In this document: one piece after another, positions 27,731 to 33,758 of the stretch
Position numbering within the stretch: position 1 is the stretch's first letter
Layout of the letters: each line of letters opens with the position of its first letter
Source of the DNA: Roseovarius sp.
GTDB lineage: Bacteria > Pseudomonadota > Alphaproteobacteria > Rhodobacterales > Rhodobacteraceae
DNA: 33,758 nt
Assembly (NCBI GenBank): GCA_016278295.1
Contig: JADQCC010000244.1
Span: 1-33,758, forward strand
Direction of reading: 5' to 3'
Notes under the pieces: generated by a model
What the model saw: the letters and a program-made list of their open reading frames with translations, nothing else
Told to the model about the DNA's origin: nothing
Databases searched by the model: none
Position numbers and translations under genes: made by a program

Positions 27731-30700
27731 GCGCCGCCCTCCAGGCTGACGACGATCGAGTTGCGCCGCGTTTGCCAGAGCCCGGCGTCCTGCAATGCGC
27801 GGAAACGGTCGAGCATGGCGGCATGGGCGGCGGGGTTGGCGTCGCGCAGAAAGGCGTCGGTTTCCGGATCGCCCAGCGTGGCGCCGTGATACAGGTCAAA
27901 GAGGTGCGGCCCCACGACACCGGCCAGATGCGCGAAGCTGGCCATGTGGTCCAGGGTGGCGGCGATTTCGGCCGCGCCCCGGAAACCATGTGCCCGCATC
28001 CCCCTGATCCAGTCGGGATTCGCCGCACGGGCCTGCACGACGCGGGCGATCTCCTCGGGCAGGGAGCGGGCGCGGGGACGATCCGGGTCGGTGTTGTCGA
28101 GATGGTAGAGCGCGGCCCGCCCGCCGGTCACGGATTGCGCGGCGGCAAAGCCCGCCTCATGCGCGGCATAATCCGAGGCCAGCAGCAGATCCGTTTCCGG
28201 CAGGTCTTGCAGGTGGACGAAACTGTCCGCGCGGGCCACGCGGTCGCGGAGACCTTCGTCATCGCGCATGGCGTGGTCGCCATCCAGCGCCCAGGCCGAG
28301 GATGAAAGCCAGGCTTCGCCGGCCTGTTGGCGGGCCTCCGGCGTGTATTCCTCCAGCACCGTGCCCATGCCAAGGCCGAAGCTGCCCGGTGCGGGGCCGT
28401 AGACGCGGGAGGCCACCGTCTGGCCCGCATAGGGGTTCCAGTCGGGTGCCTCGTCGCGGAGGGCAAGCGCGCGGACAGCCTGCGAGAACAGCGCCGAGAG
28501 CGAGGGGAAGACGTCGCGGAACAGACCGGACACGCGAAGGGTCACGTCGATCCGGGGGCGGTCCAGTTCCGCGATGGGCAGAACCTCCAGTCCCGAGACG
28601 CGCCCGGACCCCTTGTCCCAGACGGGTTTCACCCCCAGCAGATGCAGCGCCATGGCGAATTCCTCGCCTGCGGTGCGCATGGTGGCCGAGCCCCAGAGAT
28701 CGACGATCAGCCCGCGCGGCCAGTCACCTTCGTCCTGAAGATGGCGCCGGACCAGCTCTTCGGCCAGTTTGACACCCTGCGCGTGGGCGGACCGGGTCGG
28801 AACCGATCGCGGGTCGGTGGTAAAGAGGTTGCGGCCGGTGGGCAGCACGTCGCTGCGGCCTCGGTAGGGCGAGCCGGAAGGCCCGGCAGCGATGCGTTTT
28901 CCATCCAGTGCGTCCAGCAGGGACCGGCGTTCCGCCGCGGCGCTGTCCTCGTGCAGGGGCTGGCCACCGGCAATGTCGGATCGGCCCCAGACATGCAGCC
29001 CCTCGCCGAACTGGCTGTCCTTGATGTCGCAGACGAAGCGGTCGATCCGGGTGATGGCCTCGGCGGCCGAGGTCGCGCGGTCGAGACCAAGATCGTTCTC
29101 GACGCCAAGCGATCGCGCTTCGTCCCGGATATCGGCTTGCAGGCGGTTGCGGCGTTTCGGGTCCAGCCCGTCGGCGCTGGAAAACTCGTCGAGCAGGGCT
29201 TCCAGCCGGGCAAGCCGGTCCGGCGTCCGGCTATCGCGCAGCGGCGGCGGCACATGCCCCAGTGTCACCGCGCCTATGCGGCGCTTGGCCTGCGCGGCCT
29301 CGCCGGGATCGTTCACGATGAACGGGTAAAGCACGGGCAGGCAGCCTGTCAGCGCCTCCGGCCAGCAGTGCCGGGACAGGGCGACGGACTTGCCCGGCAG
29401 CCATTCCAGCGTACCATGCGCACCGATATGGATCAGCGCGTCGATCCGGGCCTGAAGCCAGAGGTAGAAGGCCACATAGGCATGTCGGGGCGTGCGGGAC
29501 AGGTCGTGATAGTCGTCGTCGCGGGTGTTGGGCGTGCCGCGTTCCGGTTGCAGGGCCACAACGGCATTGCCGTGCCGCAGCGCCGCAAAGCGAAAGGCGC
29601 CGTCTTCGACGTGGTCGTCGTCCTCGGGCCGTCCCCATGCCCGTGCCAGATCGACACGGAGGCTGTCGGGCAGGGCCTGGAGGAGGCTCAGGTAGTCGGC
29701 AAGCGGCAGGCGCATGTCCCGCGCCAGCAGGCGCCGCTCCAGATACGCCGCCGCTTCCGGCAGGTCATAGCCCGCCTGCGCGAGGTCCGACAGGATCGCG
29801 CGGGCCGAGGCTGGCGCGTCGAGCCCGACGGCGTGGCCCATGTTCCAGTCCTTGCCGGGGTAGGTCGACAGGATCAGCCCGACGCGGCGGTCGCGCGGGG
29901 GCTTGGCCGCAAGGTTCAGCCAGCCCTCGACGCGATTCACCAGCGCCGAAATGCGCTCGGCGTCGGGCCGGTGGACATGGCGGGCGAATTGCAGATCCGG
30001 GTCGCGGTCGCCGGGTTCCTTGAAGGAAATGACGCCGCCCATGATGCGGCCATCGACCTCGGGCAGGACAACGTGCATCGCCAGATCGGCGGCGGAGAGA
30101 CCACGCTCGGCCGCGTTCCACGCGGCACGGCCGGACGTCGCCAGCGTCACCTGAAAAACCGGGACATCCGCGGCATCGAGCGGAGAGCCGCCCTCTGACC
30201 CCTTGCCGCTGAAGGCGGTGGCGTTGACGATGGCATGGGGCGCATAGCTCCGGGCCTGCCTGCGCAGCCAGCCCGCGATCTCGGGTGCCTTGAGCGACGG
30301 CGCAAAGAGTGCGCGGACATGGAACCCCCGGTCCCGGAAGGCTTGGAACAGACCCTTCACCGGGGCGAGATCGGCCGCCACGAGATAGGACCGGTAGAAG
30401 ACGATCAGGACGCGCTGTGCCGTGCCGGTCGGAATGTCGGCCAATGGGCAAACGACGCCGTCCTCGGGCGTCCATGCGCCGACCACGGGCAAGACCTTGG
30501 TGCCACGCACCGGGGCGGCGTAATGACCGGCGGCCAGCGATAGCTGCGCCAAGGCGGCCTGCGCCGCGACCGCGCCGCCGTTATCGCACAGGTCGGCCAG
30601 CCGCCGGAGGGTCGAGACGGGCAAGGTGGACAACGCGTCCAGCCGTGGGTCCGGGCGGCCGTCGGCGGCAAGGATCGCGAGCGCGATCCCCCTGCGCTGC

Positions 30701-31020
30701 GCCAGCGCCCGCACCTGTTGCAGGCCGTATTCCCAATAGGGCACCCCGCCGATCAGCCGGATCAGGATACCTTTCGCGCCGTCCAGTGTCTGTTCGACAT
30801 AGGTATCGACAGACAGGGGATGGCGCAGGGCCGACAGGTTGGCCAGCCGCAGCGTCGGCAGCCGCCCGTCCTTCCCGCCGCCGCGATGCCAGCCTTCCGC
30901 GAAAGCACCCAGATCGCTGTCCGAGAAAGACAACACCACCAGATCCGCCGGGCTCTGTCCCAGGTCGGTCGGTGCATCGGTCTCGTCGAGCCCGTGGCTT
31001 TCGCGGAAGATGACATGCAT
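27727..31020 (-). CDS. cobN: Cobaltochelatase large subunit CobN
   Basis: Large subunit of the ATP-dependent aerobic cobaltochelatase, which inserts Co(II) into hydrogenobyrinic acid a,c-diamide together with CobS and CobT. The 1097 residues show the CobN/BchH-type blocks: VVLSFSDSDLGAFAEGW near the N-terminus, HAIVNATAFSGKGSEGGSPL, LILSTYPGKDWNMGHAVGLD, LIHIGAHGTLEWLPGKSVAL and VYGPAPGSFGLGMGTVLEE. It is shorter than the about 1275-residue type protein of Pseudomonas denitrificans but intact at both ends. cobS and cobT are not in this window. It lies 10 bases after cobW and overlaps cobG by four bases. Confidence 0.95.
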   Translation of the reverse strand: MHVIFRESHGLDETDAPTDLGQSPADLVVLSFSDSDLGAFAEGWHRGGGKDGRLPTLRLANLSALRHPLSVDTYVEQTLDGAKGILIRLIGGVPYWEYGLQQVRALAQRRGIALAILAADGRPDPRLDALSTLPVSTLRRLADLCDNGGAVAAQAALAQLSLAAGHYAAPVRGTKVLPVVGAWTPEDGVVCPLADIPTGTAQRVLIVFYRSYLVAADLAPVKGLFQAFRDRGFHVRALFAPSLKAPEIAGWLRRQARSYAPHAIVNATAFSGKGSEGGSPLDAADVPVFQVTLATSGRAAWNAAERGLSAADLAMHVVLPEVDGRIMGGVISFKEPGDRDPDLQFARHVHRPDAERISALVNRVEGWLNLAAKPPRDRRVGLILSTYPGKDWNMGHAVGLDAPASARAILSDLAQAGYDLPEAAAYLERRLLARDMRLPLADYLSLLQALPDSLRVDLARAWGRPEDDDHVEDGAFRFAALRHGNAVVALQPERGTPNTRDDDYHDLSRTPRHAYVAFYLWLQARIDALIHIGAHGTLEWLPGKSVALSRHCWPEALTGCLPVLYPFIVNDPGEAAQAKRRIGAVTLGHVPPPLRDSRTPDRLARLEALLDEFSSADGLDPKRRNRLQADIRDEARSLGVENDLGLDRATSAAEAITRIDRFVCDIKDSQFGEGLHVWGRSDIAGGQPLHEDSAAAERRSLLDALDGKRIAAGPSGSPYRGRSDVLPTGRNLFTTDPRSVPTRSAHAQGVKLAEELVRRHLQDEGDWPRGLIVDLWGSATMRTAGEEFAMALHLLGVKPVWDKGSGRVSGLEVLPIAELDRPRIDVTLRVSGLFRDVFPSLSALFSQAVRALALRDEAPDWNPYAGQTVASRVYGPAPGSFGLGMGTVLEEYTPEARQQAGEAWLSSSAWALDGDHAMRDDEGLRDRVARADSFVHLQDLPETDLLLASDYAAHEAGFAAAQSVTGGRAALYHLDNTDPDRPRARSLPEEIARVVQARAANPDWIRGMRAHGFRGAAEIAATLDHMASFAHLAGVVGPHLFDLYHGATLGDPETDAFLRDANPAAHAAMLDRFRALQDAGLWQTRRNSIVVSLEGGA

Positions 31021-31030
31021 GGCGGGCGCC

Positions 31031-32086
31031 TTACTCCGCTGCCTCTGCGGCGGGGCAAAGCACGGCGCGGATCCTGTTATCGACGATATCGTCGTGCTCG
31101 GCGATCACCACGAGGCGCCCGGCGCGAGCCTCATCCGGCCTCAACGGACGGTCGTACTGATGGCGGACGCGCGCGCCCACGGCCTGCACCAAGAGGCGCA
31201 TGGGTTTGCCCGCAACGCTGGCATGGCCCTTCACCCGCAGGATATTCTGGGTCTTGGCAAGCTCTTCGATACGGGCGACCAGCTCTGCCGGATCGCTGAT
31301 TTCGGGGATGTCGATAACCACCGATTCGAAGTCATCGTGATCATGGTCATGCGGCCCGTCATGGTGCGAGGGACGCGCGTCCATGTCGTCCTCCGCCGCC
31401 GCTTCGAGACCGAGGATCACGCGGGGATCGACCATGCCCTCCGCGACCTCGACGACAGGCAGGGGGCGCGGAGCCTGGCCCGCGATGATTGCCCTGGCCT
31501 TTGCCACGCCTTCCGGCCCGGCGAGGTCGGGTTTGGTCAGCAGGATGATGTCGGCGCAGGATATCTGGTCCTCAAAGACCTCCGACAGCGGCGTTTCGTG
31601 GTCGATGCTGTCATCGGCCCGGCGCTGTGCATCCACCGCCGCGACATCGGGCGCGAACCGGCCGCTGGCCACCGCCTCGGCATCGGCCAGCGCGATCACG
31701 CCGTCGACCGTGATCCTCGAGCGGATGTCCGGCCAGTCGAAAGCCTTCAAGAGCGGTTTCGGCAGGGCAAGGCCCGAGGTTTCGATCAGGATATGCTCGG
31801 GGCGCGGGTCGAGCGCCATCAGCGCCTCGATCGTGGGAATGAAGTCATCGGCCACGGTGCAGCAAATGCAGCCATTCGCCAGTTCCATGATGTTCTCCAC
31901 CGGGCAATCTGGAATGGCGCAGCTTTTCAGAATCTCGCCATCGACACCCATATCGCCGAACTCGTTCACCACCACGGCAAGGCGCTTGCCGCCGGGATTC
32001 CGCATCAGGTGAGAGATCAGCGTGGTCTTGCCGGACCCGAGAAAGCCGGTGATCACGGTGACGGGAAGTTTTGCCAGATCGGTCAA
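31031..32086 (-). CDS. cobW: CobW GTPase, COG0523 family metal chaperone (TTG start)
   Basis: A G3E GTPase thought to deliver cobalt to the chelatase. The 351 residues include the P-loop TGFLGSGKTT at 13-22, the metal-binding CxCC motif C73-I-C75-C76 (NGCICC), LTKPD, and a His/Asp-rich loop HHDGPHDHDHDD (about residues 240-251), a feature of many COG0523 proteins. The start codon is TTG at 32086: an AAGGAGG site lies six bases upstream and the protein begins there at the usual place, while no suitable ATG is present. It starts two bases before the preceding DUF1636 stop codon ends, so translation is likely coupled. Confidence 0.94.
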   Translation of the reverse strand: MTDLAKLPVTVITGFLGSGKTTLISHLMRNPGGKRLAVVVNEFGDMGVDGEILKSCAIPDCPVENIMELANGCICCTVADDFIPTIEALMALDPRPEHILIETSGLALPKPLLKAFDWPDIRSRITVDGVIALADAEAVASGRFAPDVAAVDAQRRADDSIDHETPLSEVFEDQISCADIILLTKPDLAGPEGVAKARAIIAGQAPRPLPVVEVAEGMVDPRVILGLEAAAEDDMDARPSHHDGPHDHDHDDFESVVIDIPEISDPAELVARIEELAKTQNILRVKGHASVAGKPMRLLVQAVGARVRHQYDRPLRPDEARAGRLVVIAEHDDIVDNRIRAVLCPAAEAAE

Positions 32087-32087
32087 A

Positions 32088-32483
32088 TCAGGCCTCCTTG
32101 GGCTTGGTTGCGGGGGGGATGCGCGCCACGCAGTTGCGCTTGAAGTGATCGGGGCGCTCGCGCCACGGAATTATGCCATCGGTTGTGGCGTGATACTGCG
32201 CCGCGCCCTGAAGGATCATCCCGGAATGCGACACTTCATCGACATTCGCGAAGACATAGGTCCATTTCGCGTCGCCGCCGCGCAGGGCGACCGTGCAGCC
32301 GTAATCGCAGTTCTGCAGACATTCCACCGGGGTCAGCCGCACGCCGTCGGGCAGCCCGAGGGCGGCGATGCGGTCGTAGAGCGCCTGTCCGGGACGGCGG
32401 TCATCCTTGGGCATCTCGCGTCCGCGCCGACATTTGACGCAAACCAGAAGCTCTGTCGCGGGGCTGGCTCGCCCATTGACCAT
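32088..32483 (-). CDS. DUF1636 family protein, multi-Cys ferredoxin-like (first gene of the cob operon)
   Basis: A 131-residue protein with C15-x2-C18 (VCVKCRRG), C55-x3-C59 and C63 (ECLQNCDYGC). It shares the DUF1636 cysteine layout with the copy at 19051-19380, but has five Cys in these blocks, a longer insert and a C-terminal region the other lacks. The function is unknown; position next to cobW suggests metal handling or electron transfer for cobalt reduction. The ATG at 32483 has a GAGGAA site; a GTG 24 bases upstream is in frame but less likely. First gene after the riboswitch. Confidence 0.85.
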   Translation of the reverse strand: MVNGRASPATELLVCVKCRRGREMPKDDRRPGQALYDRIAALGLPDGVRLTPVECLQNCDYGCTVALRGGDAKWTYVFANVDEVSHSGMILQGAAQYHATTDGIIPWRERPDHFKRNCVARIPPATKPKEA

Positions 32484-32565
32484 GTCGTTCAATTTCCTCG
32501 GTCCCACTTGTCATGGGACGCGGGTCTGATGGCGGAACGGACCCTGATCAAAGGCGCATTCCGAC

Positions 32566-32585
32566 ACCGGAACACCCCGTCCGGT
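32566..32585 (-). promoter_or_regulatory. Small hairpin between riboswitch aptamer and the DUF1636 gene
   Basis: ACCGGA (32566-32571) and TCCGGT (32580-32585) form a 6-bp stem just downstream of the aptamer on the minus strand. It may belong to the expression platform. No U-run follows, so if it acts, control of translation is more likely than termination. Confidence 0.3.
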
Positions 32586-32599
32586 CTCAAAATCGGCGG

Positions 32600-32777
32600 C
32601 TGGCAGGTCTCCCGGCTCACGAATCTCGGGCGGTGGCCCGACGGTTGCTCTGCCTTCCCGGCCTGATGGGCCAGTGGCGCTGAGCACCCTCTTCGCTTAC
32701 GGTCGCGGGGGCGGCTGTGCTTGACCACGCGTTTCGCGGCTGCACATTCCCTTTTCACCTGTCTGGACAGGCACCAG
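32600..32777 (-). ncRNA. Cobalamin riboswitch upstream of the long cob operon
   Basis: On the minus strand, in order: GGTGCC near 32770-32775, ACAGGTGAAAAGGGAATG, GCCGCCCCCGCGACCGTAAG, GCCACTGGCCC, GCCGGGAAGGC and the 3' core GAGCCGGGAGACCTGCC ending near 32602. This is a textbook B12 aptamer. It lies about 117 bases upstream of the DUF1636 start and would control the whole cobW-cobN-cobG operon. It is antisense to the leader of the divergent cobO. Confidence 0.95.
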
Positions 32778-32786
32778 CGTTTCAGC

Positions 32787-32815
32787 ACATGGTCCAAAAC
32801 CCGCGACCTTGTCAA
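32787..32815 (-). promoter_or_regulatory. Candidate promoter for the riboswitch-controlled cob operon
   Basis: A perfect -35 TTGACA is read on the minus strand at 32810-32815; 17-18 bases downstream lies only a weak -10 (CCATGT or CATGTG, around 32786-32792). The predicted start falls right before the aptamer. The -35 lies only 17 bases from the cobO ATG on the other strand, so the two transcription units are tightly packed. Confidence 0.45.
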
Positions 32816-32831
32816 GATAAAGGAGTGTTTC

Positions 32832-33443
32832 ATGCATGAGGACCAGAACGCCCGCCACACGGCGAAGATGAAGAAGATCAAGGCGGCGCGCGACCGGATG
32901 ATGGCGACCAAATCCGGGGACAAGGGCCTGATCATCGTTCACACGGGGCCGGGCAAGGGCAAGTCGTCAAGCGGCTTCGGCATGATCCTGCGATGTGTCG
33001 CCCACGGGATGCCCTGCGCGGTGGTGCAGTTCATCAAGGGCAACTGGATCACCGGCGAGGCCGAGTTGATCCGTGGCCGGTTCCAGGAGGAATGCCGGTT
33101 CTTCGTTTCGGGCGAGGGCTTTACCTGGGAAACGCAGGACCGTGAGCGTGATATCGCCGCCGCGCGGAAGGGCTGGGAGATCGCCAAGGAGCAGATCCTC
33201 GACCCGGAAATCCGATTCGTCCTGCTGGACGAGATCAATATCGCGCTGCGCTACGATTACCTGGATATCGACGAGGTGGTGGAATTCCTGTTGAACGAAA
33301 GGCCGGACATGACCCATGTCTGTCTGACGGGCCGCAACGCGAAACCGGAATTGATCGAAGCCGCCGATCTCGTGACCGAGATGACGCTGGTCAAACATCC
33401 GTTCCGTGACGGGGTGAAGGCCCAAAAGGGGGTGGAGTTCTGA
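32832..33443 (+). CDS. cobO: Cob(I)yrinic acid a,c-diamide adenosyltransferase CobO
   Basis: Transfers the adenosyl group of ATP to Co(I) of the corrinoid. The 203 residues show the inverted P-loop-like TGPGKGKSSSGFG at 38-50, VVQFIKGNW, FVLLDEINIALRY and LTGRNAKPELIEAADLVTEM, matching CobO/BtuR/CobA(Salmonella). An AAAGGAG site lies seven bases before the ATG. It is divergent from the main cob operon and does not lie downstream of either riboswitch as read here. A short cobQ-like remnant follows 51 bases after its stop. Confidence 0.95.
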   Translation: MHEDQNARHTAKMKKIKAARDRMMATKSGDKGLIIVHTGPGKGKSSSGFGMILRCVAHGMPCAVVQFIKGNWITGEAELIRGRFQEECRFFVSGEGFTWETQDRERDIAAARKGWEIAKEQILDPEIRFVLLDEINIALRYDYLDIDEVVEFLLNERPDMTHVCLTGRNAKPELIEAADLVTEMTLVKHPFRDGVKAQKGVEF

Positions 33444-33494
33444 TGCCCCGCGGTTCGTCCTGCCCCGTATCGGTTTCGTGATCGGAGCCCGGCC

Positions 33495-33554
33495 GTGACC
33501 CGTGCGCTGATGATCCGGGGAATCGGCTCGAACGTGGGCGGGAGCGGGCAATAG
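33495..33554 (+). pseudogene. cobQ: Probable 5' remnant of cobQ (cobyric acid synthase)
   Basis: From a GTG at 33495 (GGAG seven bases upstream) the frame reads MTRALMIRGIGSNVGGSGQ and then a TAG at 33552-33554. The first 15 residues closely resemble the CobQ N-terminus, which from family knowledge is MTRALMIQGTGSNVGKS, up to the P-loop, where the sequence diverges and stops. cobQ is a frequent neighbour of cobO, so a truncated or interrupted copy is a good explanation. A chance match is unlikely but not excluded because only 19 residues are available. Confidence 0.65.
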
Positions 33555-33758
33555 CTGGGAGTCAGTGGGTATGGTATGGCGGTTGATCAGACAAGAAGAG
33601 CGCCGTGGATATTCGGATAATTGTCGAGACTGCATTTGCAGAACGGGTCAAAACGATCTCGCCGCCTGGGCCGTGTTTCTCGTCCGGTTCGACGAGTAGG
33701 ATCTGAGGATCCCGGCCTTATGCGGGCGGATGCTCGGGCCTTGCTGCACCGGTTGCAG
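33555..33758. other. Unassigned sequence after the cobQ remnant
   Basis: I find no gene here on either strand. The composition is less GC-rich around 33560-33660 than in the cob genes. It could be the edge of an inserted element that interrupted cobQ, but no terminal inverted repeat or transposase motif can be read within the window. Confidence 0.3.

Noticed and set aside
28327-30198. Plus-strand open frame of 623 codons antisense to cobN
   Set aside because: Shadow of cobN codon bias; no motif or start-site support.
33598-33700. Possible transposase N-terminus (VDIRIIVETAF...) after the cobQ remnant
   Set aside because: The frame stops after about 34 codons and similarity to any transposase start is too weak to name a family.

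Overview
The window is a GC-rich stretch of an alphaproteobacterial chromosome, most likely from the Rhodobacteraceae (Roseobacter/Rhodobacter group). Evidence for this is the overall protein content, the hybrid malic enzyme next to mutS, the short IlvA, and an aerobic (cobG/cobN type) cobalamin pathway with cbtBA and DUF1636 genes. This placement is inference from gene content; no rRNA or tRNA gene is present to confirm it.

Left part (1-17,000), mostly housekeeping genes: mutS (minus strand, C-terminal end beyond the window edge); a lower-GC orphan AAA-type ATPase inserted between mutS and maeB with a strong palindrome in its upstream region; maeB; a periplasmic msrA split by a G8 homopolymer frameshift; a class IV aminotransferase; a thiopurine-methyltransferase-like gene; a small sulfotransferase-like gene; argG; ilvA; a lone Hpt protein divergent from a receiver-PP2C (SpoIIE) phosphatase; a Nudix hydrolase; and a compact hslO - CoA-type Nudix - cca operon.

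Right part (17,000-33,758), a cobalamin locus: two transcription units on the minus strand each begin with a cobalamin riboswitch. One is DUF1636-cobW-cobN-cobG-cobH-cobI-cobJ-(cobK inverted)-cobL-cobE-cobM-cobB-cobA-DUF1636. The other is cbtB-cbtA-cobF (predicted cobalt uptake plus precorrin-6A synthase). cobO runs on the plus strand, divergent from the first riboswitch, and is followed by what looks like a short 5' remnant of cobQ. Together these genes cover cobalt entry, the route from uroporphyrinogen III through precorrins to hydrogenobyrinic acid a,c-diamide, part of cobalt chelation (CobN; CobS and CobT are not in the window) and corrinoid adenosylation. cobC, cobD, cobP, cobU, cobV and an intact cobQ are not seen here.

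Most notable observations: the ATPase and its palindrome between mutS and maeB; the sulfotransferase/aminotransferase neighbourhood that mirrors a fused plant protein; cobK and cobL with overlapping start codons on opposite strands; two different DUF1636 genes at the two ends of the cob operon; the cobQ remnant; and G-tracts in mutS (in frame), msrA (frameshifted) and upstream of tpm.
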